DNA from: a virus
Length of the DNA stretch: 43,265 nt
Direction: 5' to 3' (one strand)
IMG/VR virus record: IMGVR_UViG_3300028175_000004
Coordinates: 1 to 43,265 of that record
The position numbers were made by a program, and so were the translations under genes. Positions 1 through 8,771 of the stretch are shown here, piece by piece. The notes beneath the pieces were generated by a model, which was not told the origin of the DNA, searched no databases, and saw nothing but the letters and a program-made list of their open reading frames with translations. Every line of letters begins with the position of its first letter. Within the stretch, counting starts at the first letter, position 1.

Positions 1-209
1 TGGCGGTTGAGGGCTGCCGGCCGGTACTCGGGGGCGAGCTCCACCGGAACCGGCGTGTCGCGCTTACAGCGCGGGCACGGGGCCTTCGCGGCGCCGTCCG
101 GCCCGAACGCCAGGACACGCACGCGCAACTTGAGCCGGCCGCCCTGGTGAGCCCCGATGGTGTGGCCACACGAGCCGCACCGGATTGAACGCGGTTCGTC
201 CACCGTCAC
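1..209 (-). CDS. Com-like zinc-ribbon protein (partial, runs off left edge)
   Basis: The frame begins at GTG 209-207, which overlaps the TGA of the upstream clamp-fusion gene (GTGA), and stays open to the window edge, giving about 69 codons. It has two cysteine pairs, CGSC near residue 11 and CPRC near residue 47, about 33 residues apart, with the sequence GRLKLRVRVL between them. This is the layout of Mu Com-type zinc-binding proteins, in which the C-terminal pair reads CPRC. In phage Mu, Com activates translation of the mom DNA-modification gene; that role is family knowledge and nothing here proves it. Any small phage zinc ribbon would look similar. The C-terminus is not visible. Confidence 0.6.
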   Translation of the reverse strand, partial: MTVDEPRSIRCGSCGHTIGAHQGGRLKLRVRVLAFGPDGAAKAPCPRCKRDTPVPVELAPEYRPAALNR

Positions 210-3200
210 ACGCGCAGCGGCATGATGATGTGCTTCTCGCCGTCCTCGCGGTGTACGGCCATCGGCGCGAGGCCGTGGTCGCTGTCGTCGGCTCGGGGCT
301 TCATGCTCCCGGTCTTGATCTGGACCGTGCCCTTTGCGCCCTGCGTCGCGTCGGAGAGGTACTTGTGATTGATGCCCACCTGCCCGTCAGGGTGCGAGGT
401 GTCGCCCAGGTGGATGCGTGCCACGCCGCCGTCTACCGCGTGGCCCACGTCGGCGGTGGCGTAGAGCTTCCCGTCCTTCCGTTCAAGGCGCATGTGGGGG
501 ACCTTCCCGTCCATGTGCGGCTTGAGCATCCGAAGTGCGGTCGTGAGGTGCTTCGCATCGACGTGATCGACGTGGGGGTGCCCCTTGGGCGTGACCTGCG
601 TGTAGTCGGGGAAGTTCACGTCGCTCTGCGAGCCTCGGCCCCAGCCCTTGTGCCACGCGGCCACCTTCTCGGCGTCGCCCTCGATGTGCTTCGGCACCGC
701 GTCGCCGTGAGCTCGGTAGGTCGCCCCGTCCTCGTGGTCACCCTTCACGGGGATACTGGCCAGGCGGTGCCCGTCCGTCGCGGTGGCGTGCCCATCCTTC
801 ACATGGTAGCTCTGCAAGTTGACGCGATCATCCTCGGTGCTGGCGAACTTCGCCATGCGGGCGGCCGCCTTCGCTCGGGTCGTGTGCGGCTTCGCCTCGA
901 CGTTGAACTCACCGGCGGCGGGCGCCGTCGCCTGCGTCATGGCGTGCAGGCTGGCCGCGTCGGCCCCCGCGGCGGCCTGGCGCCGGCGTTCCTTGTAGAC
1001 GCCCACCGCGCGCTTCGCCGTGCCCGTGGCGAGGGCGTGCTCTACGTCCTCGCCCGAGTCCCCTCGGTGGAGCATCCCGGCCGCGTGCAGGGCTTCGCCC
1101 TTCGTGTCGGCCTTGATCCCGGTGTGCTTTCCGCCCTTCTTGACCGTCCAGCCGTTACCGGACTTCGCCGCCTCGTGATCGCCGTGGTCGCCCTGGTGGA
1201 GCTCGTGATCGGCGCGCGCGGTCTGCTCCCGGTGGAAGCGGTCGTGTAGACCGGGCTCGTTGCGGTGCTTCACGATCTCGCCCAGGCGCTCGTCGGAGAG
1301 CTTCGCCGGCCAGTTGGGCGAGGGGATGTTGTCGCGCTTCGAGCCGGCCTCCGCGACGTTCTGGTGCCGGTCCATGACCTCGGCCACCTGGCCGAGCGAC
1401 ACGGGGCCGTGCTCGTCGTGCTCGATGAGCTTCGAGCCTTCGAGGTGCTGGCGGATCGCGATCCCCGTCTTGTCGTACCCGCTGAGCTCCTTTCGCCCAG
1501 GCGTCCGCCTCGTCTGCCCGGCTTGCGTGCTCAGGTCGGCCAGTAGCCGGCCGTGGGCCTGCTCTTTCGTCTCGTTGGCGTCGCCCCACCCGTCGGTGCC
1601 GTGCTGCTTTTCGAGAGCCGCGCGGCTCGCCCCGCGGTTCCACGACTCGCCGGTCGTGCCGTCCGCGCCGACCTTCTTCCACGTCGTCTCGCCGGCGTGG
1701 CCCGTGTTCCGGCGGTAGGTGCTCCCGTCCGGCGCTTTGATGTGTTCGTGGTCGCCGCCGAACACCTCATGCACGCCGCCGTGGTCGTGCAGGGAGTCGA
1801 GGACGTGCTTCCCGTGGCCCAGGAGATCGGCGGCCATGCCGCGCATCTTGATCTCGCCCTCCGCGTGCTTGTCGCCGGCGCTGGCCCGCTTGCGAAGGTC
1901 GCTCATGCCCGCCGCCAAGTGACTGAGCTCGGTGCCGTTGACCCCCACCTTCGGCTGAACCTCGACACGGGGCACGCCGAGCCGCTGGGCGGCGTTGTCG
2001 CGGGCGCGGAGCTCACCGACGGCGTTCTCCGCGGCGCGCTTCCGCTGGCCGTTGGGGTGCCAGTCTTTGCCGTCTGCGGTGCGGCCTCGGGTCTTGATCC
2101 CCTCCAACACCGCGTCGGGAAGGTCGGTCCAGGCCGCGCCGAGGGCCATGCTCTCGTGTCCGCGGTGCTCCCCCGCCAGGTGGCCGAGGGCATGGACCGC
2201 GCGCCGCATGGTGGCGGGGATGCTTCGGGCACGAGAGCCGGTCTTGCCGATGCTGTCCATCGCGGCGCGCACGATGTCGTGCGCCGGCACCTTGCCGAAG
2301 GCGAGCTCAGTTGCGGCGGGGTGCCCGCCCTCCCCGGTGACCTTCGCGGCCAGGTCTACGAGCTTCTCGGGGCTCTTGTCCTTGGCCCAGGCGTGGAAGG
2401 CCTCGGGGTCGGGCTTGCCTTGGCCGTGGAACGCGACGGCATCCTGGGCGCTGGAGAGCACGGCGTCTCGCTGCGCGATCAGACTTCCGCGCTTCCGCAG
2501 GGCCGCGTCCCGCGGCTTCCCGCGGCGGGTGTGGGCCGCCTCGACGGCCTGGGCGTGTCGCGTGACGGCCTCGGCCGCGTCGTGGAGCTCGCCGGCGTCC
2601 ACCTTCTCACCGCGGGCCCGTGCGCTGGCGTGCGCGTGGAGCTTGGCGAGGGCGTCCTGGCCCTTGTTGTACGCGATGTGAGCGCGGCCCCCCACCGGGA
2701 GGCCGTCGGCCTTCGCGGTGTAGCCCTCCATCCTGCCCAGGGGCGCCGCGATCACGGGCCCGCCGTTCTCCGCGGCCTCAATCGCCGTGTTGTCGCGGTC
2801 GATCCTGGGGACGCGCATCTCGTGTTCACGCCCGTCGGGGTGCGTGACCTTGACTCCCGTGTCGGTGGTCTCCACCTGGCCGCCGTTCCCGAGCTTGATC
2901 GGGCCCTCATAGAGCGCGCGCCGGAAGGCCTGCGCGCGCTGGTACTGGTCCTCGGGCCAACCGTCGTGGTGGTGCTTCGCCTTGGGCTCGTCGGCCTTCT
3001 TCGGCTTCGCCTTGGGCGCGTCGTCGGGCTTTCCCGTCCCCTTGCGCTTCGCGGCGTTCTCCCGGCGCTGGGCGAGCTCGTCGGGGGTGAGCTCACCGCC
3101 GGGCCCCCGCTTGCCGCCCTCGGGCTCCTGGGCCGCCTTGCTGGCGCTGTAGGGCGAGCCCGTGCCGTGGTGGATGGCGTGCGCCTCCGCGAAGGCGCGC

Positions 3201-6200
3201 GCCTTCTCAGGCGTGGCGAACACGAAGCCCTTGCGCCGCACCATCTGGCCGCCGAAGCCGGTCGCGATGGCCCCGAGCCGCTGGTGGTCCTCGCGGCCGC
3301 GGCGGGTCGTGAAGTTGACGACGTGCTCCGCGGCCCCCGTCCGCTTGTTTCGGCCCTCCTTCACGATGGCATCGCCCACGTCGTTGCGGTCGTCTCCGCC
3401 CCAATGGCTGTTCTGGTCGCGCAGCCGGGCGAGGAACTTCTCTGCGGTCGCGGTGGCGCTCCCCTTGCCGGGGTGCGGGGGGGTGTCGCGCACGGCGTTG
3501 GGGCCGGCCGCCTTGATCTGCGACAACACCGCGCGGGCCCACTTGAGCACCTCGAAGTTGCCGCCGCTGGCCTCGCTGCGCTTGATAAAGGCGGTCGCGT
3601 CGTTGATCGCCGCGGCCGTGAAGCCGCCCGCGCCGCCGTTCTCGTGGTGGTGCGCCGCAACGGCATCCCGCGCCTTCTGGCGCTTCATCTTGAGCTCGTC
3701 CGGCACCGGGATCTGGTCCATGCGCCGGATGCCGCGCTCGCGCAACTTGGCGGACCCGCCCTGCTCTTTGATCCACGCGCTCTGGTGGTCGGCGACCGCC
3801 TGGTGAGCGGTCGCCGCCTCGCCGCCTCGGCGCTTGTGTTCGGCCTGGCGGGCCTCCCGCCCCTTGGGGGCGGGCTCGGCCTTGGGGGCGGGCTCGGCCG
3901 CCTTGAATCCGCCGTCCTTCGTCAGCCCAGCGGCCAGGTACGCCCGCTCCCCGGCTTCGGACGTGATCGTCCCCGCGGCGAGTAGCCGCGAGACGTGATC
4001 GCGGACGTTCTGTCGCTCGTCGTCGGTGCTGGCGAGCTTGGCGTTCGCCGCGATGTTCTCGCCCACCTGCGCCGCAGTCCCCGCGCGGAGGTGCTCGGGG
4101 ACTGCGGCCTTCTTCGGGTCGATGGGGGTGAACTTGCGCCGCCGGCGCGCGTTCTCCCGCCGCTGCTCCTTCTCCTTCTCGGTGAGCTCCCCGCCGACCC
4201 GCTTCGGCTCGTCGCCCTTGGCGCCGCCGGCGGCCGCGCCGGCCGCTGCGTGGGCGCGCTTGCGCGTCACGAGCTCGGCCGGGGACACCTTGAGAGCTCG
4301 GGCCGCCAGGGCCTCGAAGCTACGCGCGCCCGCCTCTCCCGAGTAGTCGAGGGCGGCCGCCAGGGTGCCCGCTTCCTCGGGGCTGTTGGCGAGGCCGATG
4401 TAGTCCCGCACGGCCTCATAGCCCCGGCCGCCGGGGCCGTACCCGGTCGACGCAAGGGCGTCGTGGAACCTCGCCTTCGGGTCGGCCTTGAGCGCGGCCA
4501 AGTCCTTCGCCTTCCGCGCCTTCGTCCGCCCCTCGTGGATCGCCGTGTAGGCCCCGAGGTGCGCTTCGGCCATGCGGCCGTGGTGGTTCGCGTCTTCGAG
4601 GCTTGAACGCGGGTCCGCTCGCTTGGCGTCCTCCTGCTTCTTGTGCCAGGCCGCCGCGCTGGAGTGCTCCGCGGAGCTCCAGCCCTCGGTGTGCTCGCCT
4701 GGGCCGCCCTTGGGGATCTTCTTCCCGGTGTGCGTCGTGGCGGTGTAGTGGCCCTCGGTGCGTTCCTTCGCGTCCGCGTGCATCCCGTCCGCGATGCCGT
4801 GGCCCCCGCGCTTGCGGATCTCGTCCAGCACCTCGCCAGCGCCGAGCGGCTTGTGCTGAGCGGCCTTCTGCTCGGCCACCTCCCGCGCCTTCTCCGCGCT
4901 GGCCGCCCGGCCGACGTTCTTCCCGTTGGGCGCGGTGACGTACCAGTTTCCGCGGGTGCCCATGCTCCCGCTCTGGCCCATCTGCCATACGGTCATGTGC
5001 CCGCCGACGACCTCGACGTTCTCCGCGTGCTTCCCGTACTTCTTCGCCCAGGTCTCATTGTCGAAGGCCGGGGCGCGGCCCTTCTTCGGCTCGTCGGGCT
5101 TCCCGGTCCCCTTGCGGCGCCGCGCGTTCTCGCGGCGCTGTTCCTTCTCCTTCTCGGTGAGCTCGCCGTCGGGGCCCCGCTTCGGGTCGTCCTCGGGCTT
5201 CGCCTCGGCGCGCGCCTTCTCGGCGCGGGCGGCCTTCTTCTCGGCCGCGCGGGCCTTCTTCGCCTCGGCGCGCTTGGCCTTGTCGGCCACGGCCTGCTTC
5301 CCGGTGGCGCTGGCCGCCGCTGCGGCCTTCTTCTGCGCCTGGCCGTCGTCCATGAGCTTGATACCGCCCATGCTCCAGGCGCTCACCACCTCGGGGCGCA
5401 GCGTGGCGCGGACGGCGCGAAGTACGTTCTCGGGGATGCCGTGCTCGTGGGGGGCGTCTTCGTTCTCGCCGCCATAGTGCTTGTCGGCGGCCTCCTTCAT
5501 GGCCTCGTGCCCGACGCGCTCAAGGTGCGACGTGATCCAGGCCTCCGCGATCTTGCCCTTGTCGGCCCCGGTGGGCGCCGTGAACGAGTGCATCCCGTGG
5601 TGAGTGCGGAACACCGAGTGCCCGCCGAACCGCTGTTCTTCCTTCGCGCCGGCTTCGAGCCCGCTCTTGAGCTTCCCGATCTCGCGGCGCAGCCGGCCGA
5701 TCACGTCGAGCGCAAGGTCCCGCTCGTCTTCGTCGAGCTTCTTGATCGGGACCGTGGACGCGGCCTCGCGGTGGTGGGCGGCGGCGGCCAGGTGGGCGGC
5801 CTTGACGTGGGCGGCGCCGGCGCCGGCGCCGCGCGCAGCCGCGGCGTGGTGGCGCGCGGCGTCGTCGTGGTCCTCCTGGCCCCAATCCTCGGTCGCCTCG
5901 TCGCGCTCGTCGCCGTGGGAGTCGACGTGGGGGATCTCCCGCCCGCTGCGGGTGTGACCCTCGGCGGTCTTCCCGTGCTTCTCCTGCTCGCGGAGCAGGT
6001 GCCGGGTGTGGCCGTACTTGTCCGCGCGGGCCTGTAGCCGCTTCTTCTGCCCCGCCGTCCCGTGCTTCGCCACCGCGGCGAGATCCTCTTTGACCTTCGC
6101 GGTGTGCGCCGTGACGGCCTGGGCGTGCTCTTTGTGGAGCATGGCGCGGAGCGCCTTCTTCGAGACGCGCGTCTCGTGGCCGCTCTCGTCGTGCCGGATG

Positions 6201-6550
6201 GTGACGCGATCCCCGTGATCCTCGTGGACCTCGAAGTGCCCCGCCTGGCCGTTGTGCGCGAGCTTGAACTTCGCGCCGGCCTGCATTTCGTCGTGGTGGC
6301 CGAGGCCGCCGCCGCCGGCCACGTTGTAGAAGTAGCGCCAGCCGCCGCGCCCGTCCGGCACCCGCCGAAGGTACTTGTGCCCGGCGCCCTTCACGAGCTC
6401 GCCCGACTGGCCGACCCACAGGAGCACGCCGAGGTACTTCGAGACCGGGACGAACTCATCGCCGGGCTCCATGCCCTTTGTGAGCTCGACCGGGAGGGGG
6501 CGGGTGAACCGAAGGCTTCGGGTGTCGAACGGGTCCATCGGGGTCCTCAC
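206..6550 (-). CDS. Giant tagged polyvalent protein ending in a DnaN-type sliding clamp
   Basis: About 2114 residues. The shared module spans residues 40-190: KGAGHKY at 54-60, GWRYFY, then GAKFK, GQAGHFEV and RHDESGHE, then a basic helical stretch. The middle is Ala/His/Lys-rich and holds three near-identical linkers (GPDGELTEKEKEQRREN type), between which lie small globular pieces such as KGFVFATPEKARAF. Residues about 1881-2114 are a beta-clamp segment: ATDGHRLA near 1924, FPDYTQVTPK near 1980, and a C-terminal HIIMPLRV that parallels the MPMRL ending of bacterial DnaN. The length fits clamp domains 2 and 3 rather than all three. The GTG start at 6550 overlaps the MuF stop; ATG 6538, preceded by AGGA, is an equally good start. 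It could bind host polymerase partners after delivery, which is inference. Confidence 0.85.
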   Translation of the reverse strand: MRTPMDPFDTRSLRFTRPLPVELTKGMEPGDEFVPVSKYLGVLLWVGQSGELVKGAGHKYLRRVPDGRGGWRYFYNVAGGGGLGHHDEMQAGAKFKLAHNGQAGHFEVHEDHGDRVTIRHDESGHETRVSKKALRAMLHKEHAQAVTAHTAKVKEDLAAVAKHGTAGQKKRLQARADKYGHTRHLLREQEKHGKTAEGHTRSGREIPHVDSHGDERDEATEDWGQEDHDDAARHHAAAARGAGAGAAHVKAAHLAAAAHHREAASTVPIKKLDEDERDLALDVIGRLRREIGKLKSGLEAGAKEEQRFGGHSVFRTHHGMHSFTAPTGADKGKIAEAWITSHLERVGHEAMKEAADKHYGGENEDAPHEHGIPENVLRAVRATLRPEVVSAWSMGGIKLMDDGQAQKKAAAAASATGKQAVADKAKRAEAKKARAAEKKAARAEKARAEAKPEDDPKRGPDGELTEKEKEQRRENARRRKGTGKPDEPKKGRAPAFDNETWAKKYGKHAENVEVVGGHMTVWQMGQSGSMGTRGNWYVTAPNGKNVGRAASAEKAREVAEQKAAQHKPLGAGEVLDEIRKRGGHGIADGMHADAKERTEGHYTATTHTGKKIPKGGPGEHTEGWSSAEHSSAAAWHKKQEDAKRADPRSSLEDANHHGRMAEAHLGAYTAIHEGRTKARKAKDLAALKADPKARFHDALASTGYGPGGRGYEAVRDYIGLANSPEEAGTLAAALDYSGEAGARSFEALAARALKVSPAELVTRKRAHAAAGAAAGGAKGDEPKRVGGELTEKEKEQRRENARRRRKFTPIDPKKAAVPEHLRAGTAAQVGENIAANAKLASTDDERQNVRDHVSRLLAAGTITSEAGERAYLAAGLTKDGGFKAAEPAPKAEPAPKGREARQAEHKRRGGEAATAHQAVADHQSAWIKEQGGSAKLRERGIRRMDQIPVPDELKMKRQKARDAVAAHHHENGGAGGFTAAAINDATAFIKRSEASGGNFEVLKWARAVLSQIKAAGPNAVRDTPPHPGKGSATATAEKFLARLRDQNSHWGGDDRNDVGDAIVKEGRNKRTGAAEHVVNFTTRRGREDHQRLGAIATGFGGQMVRRKGFVFATPEKARAFAEAHAIHHGTGSPYSASKAAQEPEGGKRGPGGELTPDELAQRRENAAKRKGTGKPDDAPKAKPKKADEPKAKHHHDGWPEDQYQRAQAFRRALYEGPIKLGNGGQVETTDTGVKVTHPDGREHEMRVPRIDRDNTAIEAAENGGPVIAAPLGRMEGYTAKADGLPVGGRAHIAYNKGQDALAKLHAHASARARGEKVDAGELHDAAEAVTRHAQAVEAAHTRRGKPRDAALRKRGSLIAQRDAVLSSAQDAVAFHGQGKPDPEAFHAWAKDKSPEKLVDLAAKVTGEGGHPAATELAFGKVPAHDIVRAAMDSIGKTGSRARSIPATMRRAVHALGHLAGEHRGHESMALGAAWTDLPDAVLEGIKTRGRTADGKDWHPNGQRKRAAENAVGELRARDNAAQRLGVPRVEVQPKVGVNGTELSHLAAGMSDLRKRASAGDKHAEGEIKMRGMAADLLGHGKHVLDSLHDHGGVHEVFGGDHEHIKAPDGSTYRRNTGHAGETTWKKVGADGTTGESWNRGASRAALEKQHGTDGWGDANETKEQAHGRLLADLSTQAGQTRRTPGRKELSGYDKTGIAIRQHLEGSKLIEHDEHGPVSLGQVAEVMDRHQNVAEAGSKRDNIPSPNWPAKLSDERLGEIVKHRNEPGLHDRFHREQTARADHELHQGDHGDHEAAKSGNGWTVKKGGKHTGIKADTKGEALHAAGMLHRGDSGEDVEHALATGTAKRAVGVYKERRRQAAAGADAASLHAMTQATAPAAGEFNVEAKPHTTRAKAAARMAKFASTEDDRVNLQSYHVKDGHATATDGHRLASIPVKGDHEDGATYRAHGDAVPKHIEGDAEKVAAWHKGWGRGSQSDVNFPDYTQVTPKGHPHVDHVDAKHLTTALRMLKPHMDGKVPHMRLERKDGKLYATADVGHAVDGGVARIHLGDTSHPDGQVGINHKYLSDATQGAKGTVQIKTGSMKPRADDSDHGLAPMAVHREDGEKHIIMPLRV
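3022..3112 (-). repeat. Linker repeat, copy 3 in the clamp-fusion protein
   Basis: Encodes a linker of the type GPGGELTPDELAQRREN followed by KRKGTGKPD. It separates globular pieces of the 206-6550 protein. Near copies lie at about 4131-4207 and 5082-5181, and in the second giant protein at about 24916-25021. Confidence 0.7.
4131..4207 (-). repeat. Linker repeat, copy 2 in the clamp-fusion protein
   Basis: Encodes GGELTEKEKEQRRENARRRR. It shares the GELTEKEKEQRREN core with copy 1 but lacks the GTGKPD tail, which is replaced by KFTPIDPKK. Confidence 0.7.
5082..5181 (-). repeat. Linker repeat, copy 1 in the clamp-fusion protein
   Basis: Encodes RGPDGELTEKEKEQRREN followed by ARRRKGTGKPDEPKK. 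This is the fullest copy of the linker and lies upstream of a small domain containing WYVTAPNGKNVGRA. Confidence 0.7.
6371..6430 (-). repeat. Shared-module DNA repeat, copy in the clamp-fusion gene
   Basis: These 60 bases encode the LLWVGQSGELVKGAGHKY part of the module. They match 25844-25903 at 57 of 60 positions by eye, much closer than the rest of the two genes, which suggests recent duplication or gene conversion. Confidence 0.8.
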
Positions 6551-7863
6551 TTGGGCCTATGCCGCCGCACGAAGCGCGGCCGCGGCTCGATACTCTTTTC
6601 CAGCTTCGAGGGCGGCACGGGCCGGCCCTCGGAATCCACGCCCCACCGCATCGGCAACCACCGCATATGGCACTGGCAATTGGGGTGCGCGGGCGGCACG
6701 CACGCCACCCGGTCGGCCGCCTTCACCCGGAAGTTGACCGAGGGGAGGGGCAGGTCGGCCGCCTTGAACGACTGGCCGCCGTACAGGCGCCGGCAGTTGC
6801 GGCACGCGCCCGGCGAGAGGGTCACCGCGACGCGCACGTCGGGCCCTTCCTCGTGGAGCAGGGCGTCGCGCTGGCCGGTCTGCATGTCCGCGTGGAGCTC
6901 GGTCTTGACGATGCGGTCGAGGTCGCGCGCGTAGTCCCCGCCGAGGGCCATCGCGACCGCGTGCCGAATGTCTGAGCGGCTGGCGCCCGTCTCGATGCCC
7001 TGGGCGATGGCCTCGGCCACCGCCCGCCGGCGCTTCTGCGCCTCGGGCCCCGTGGAGTCGATAGCGACGGTCGTCAGGTCCGCGGCCACCCGGTTCCCCA
7101 GCCCGACGATCTGCGCACCTCCGCGCAGCCGGGCCGCCTGGGCCGCCCGCTGGCGCTCGGTAAGAGGTGCCCCCGCCGGCGCCGCGGGGGCCGCTGGGGC
7201 CACACCCGCGGGAGGGTCAGCCGGCGGGGGCGGCGGGTCTGCACCGGGCTCGGGCTCGGGCTCGGGCTCGTCGTCCCACCCGTCCCACGTCGCGGCCAGG
7301 TCTTCGGCCAAGTCGCGGGCTTCTTCTGCGGTGAGCTCACCGGCGGCTTCGTCGGCGTGGATGCCGTGGCCGAGGGGGACGCCAACGCCCAACACGCCCA
7401 GGCCGCGCGCTTCTTCGATGTCCAAGTCGGTGAGCACGCCTTCGAGCCGCAGCCGCGCGAGCTCGTCGGCCGGGATCACCGTCGGGCCGTAGAGCTCCAC
7501 GGCCAGCGCCAGGTGCTCGTCACGGATCGCGGCCTGGAGCCGCGCCAGGCGCTCAGGGGTGAGCCACAGGTCGTCTGCGGCGGACTTCTGGAGCTCGGGC
7601 ACCCCCAGCACCTCGAAGACCCGCCGCTTGACCCGCTCGGCCCGCTTCATGGCCACGTCGCGGGCCGCAGCGGTCAGGGCGGCGCCGACGGGCCACCGCC
7701 ACCAGTCCGGTTCCGACTGCGCCTTGTGGAGCGCCTCGGTGGCCTCGCGGACCATGCGCGGGGTAGACGTGGGGTCGGTGCGCAGGAGTGCCGCGACCAC
7801 CTCGGGGAGCCGGGCGGCGAGCTCGCCGGGGGCGGCGTCCACGGTGAGGGTGAGAGGCTCCAC
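6547..7863 (-). CDS. MuF / SPP1 gp7-type phage head morphogenesis protein
   Basis: 438 residues. The N-terminal 190 residues are helical. A Pro/Glu-rich and then Ala/Pro-rich linker follows (residues about 195-235), with the MuF-type region behind it. That region has the conserved order seen in this family: RIVKTELHADMQTGQ, then a CRNC pair, then CVPPAHPNCQCHMRW near the C-terminus. MuF proteins sit next to the portal and enter the procapsid at low copy, and many are fused to effector domains. Here the next gene, overlapping by GTGA, is the giant clamp-fusion protein, so the two may be made in fixed proportion. Proximity to the portal (8772-10619) supports the call. The first codon is close behind the 7870-8280 gene. 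Confidence 0.87.
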   Translation of the reverse strand: MEPLTLTVDAAPGELAARLPEVVAALLRTDPTSTPRMVREATEALHKAQSEPDWWRWPVGAALTAAARDVAMKRAERVKRRVFEVLGVPELQKSAADDLWLTPERLARLQAAIRDEHLALAVELYGPTVIPADELARLRLEGVLTDLDIEEARGLGVLGVGVPLGHGIHADEAAGELTAEEARDLAEDLAATWDGWDDEPEPEPEPGADPPPPPADPPAGVAPAAPAAPAGAPLTERQRAAQAARLRGGAQIVGLGNRVAADLTTVAIDSTGPEAQKRRRAVAEAIAQGIETGASRSDIRHAVAMALGGDYARDLDRIVKTELHADMQTGQRDALLHEEGPDVRVAVTLSPGACRNCRRLYGGQSFKAADLPLPSVNFRVKAADRVACVPPAHPNCQCHMRWLPMRWGVDSEGRPVPPSKLEKSIEPRPRFVRRHRPK

Positions 7864-7869
7864 CGGCGG

Positions 7870-8280
7870 CTACTCCAGGCCGGCGGCGAGTACCTCGCAC
7901 AGCACGGGGTCGGTCCCCGCATTCTCCAGCCACAGCCCCGTCGCGGGCGCCGTGATCAGGAACAAACCCACCTGCCCGGTGGCGGGTGGGGAGACGGAGA
8001 GGGCCTCGCCGGCGACGCCGGACGTGCGAACCTTGATCGTGCCGCTGTAGACCACCACGAACAGGAAGCGCGGATCGGTGAGGCTGCCCAAGTCGATCTG
8101 CCGGTTCTCGGCCGCTGCGACCTCGAACGGTGCGTGCAAGGCGGATCGCGTGAGGGTGGAGACCGTCTGCCGGATGCGCCGCGCCGGGGCAAAGCCCCGT
8201 TCGGCGTCGGCCGTCGCGGACGTGCCCGACTGGCGGCTGGCCGCCGTGACGTTCACGTCCATGATCAGGTCAAGGGCCAA
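7870..8280 (-). CDS. Small virion protein, unknown
   Basis: 136 residues from a TTG start at 8280 that has a strong upstream GGGAGG about six bases away. ATG 8262 is an alternative start. The sequence is rich in beta-prone stretches (RFLFVVVYSGTIKVRTSG, GQVGLFLITAPATGLWLENAG), which suggests a compact beta-sandwich such as a head-decoration or fibre-type protein. Its position between the portal and MuF genes supports a structural role. I do not recognise a specific family. A 61-base gap separates it from the gene before it. Confidence 0.6.
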   Translation of the reverse strand: MALDLIMDVNVTAASRQSGTSATADAERGFAPARRIRQTVSTLTRSALHAPFEVAAAENRQIDLGSLTDPRFLFVVVYSGTIKVRTSGVAGEALSVSPPATGQVGLFLITAPATGLWLENAGTDPVLCEVLAAGLE

Positions 8281-8341
8281 GGTCCCGCCTCCCGGCCGCC
8301 AGCCGGGGGCGGCTCACCCGTGTTGATGGCCTCGCCAGCCG

Positions 8342-8767
8342 CTAGAACTGGACGTTGACCTGAACCTGGCCACCGGCGGCGCCAGCCCCGAGGGCGGTCC
8401 ACACGACGCTGATCACGTCGCCGGCGTCGAACTTGATCACCTTGTCGGTGGCGTCGTAGTCCGCGTGGTCGGTCTTGAGCGCGGCCTCGATGAGCTCGGC
8501 GTCGGTGGCGCCGTCGTGGCTCATGACGGCCGCGATGACGGTGGCGCCGTTGATACGCACGTCCGCGGTGGTGACGTTCCCGCCGCCGGTGCGGATCCAC
8601 GAGTCGGCGCCGACGATGCGGCCCGGCACCAGCGCGCGCATGACCCGCTCGACGCGGTTCGCGACGGGCGTTTCCTCGCGCACGACGTAGGGCCGGTAAC
8701 GCAAGTCGTTCAGGATGCCTTGTGCGGCGGCATCCGAGGGGTTGGCGAAGGTCGAAGCGTGGCTCAT
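8342..8767 (-). CDS. Small virion protein, unknown
   Basis: 141 residues, starting with ATG 8767 four bases after the portal stop. The N-terminus (STFANPSDAAAQGILNDLR) is hydrophilic. The body has mixed beta segments (VTTADVRINGATVIAAVMSH) and ends in GGQVQVNVQF. The size, the acidic beta-rich make-up and the location directly downstream of the portal gene fit a minor head or decoration protein. No family-defining motif is visible, so the structural role rests on context only. Confidence 0.6.
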   Translation of the reverse strand: MSHASTFANPSDAAAQGILNDLRYRPYVVREETPVANRVERVMRALVPGRIVGADSWIRTGGGNVTTADVRINGATVIAAVMSHDGATDAELIEAALKTDHADYDATDKVIKFDAGDVISVVWTALGAGAAGGQVQVNVQF

Positions 8768-8771
8768 ATGG

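Noticed and set aside
1553-3985. Long rightward frame opposite the clamp-fusion gene
   Set aside because: Val/Leu/Arg-rich translation without motifs, opposite a gene with clear clamp and tag homology; typical of antisense frames in high-GC DNA.
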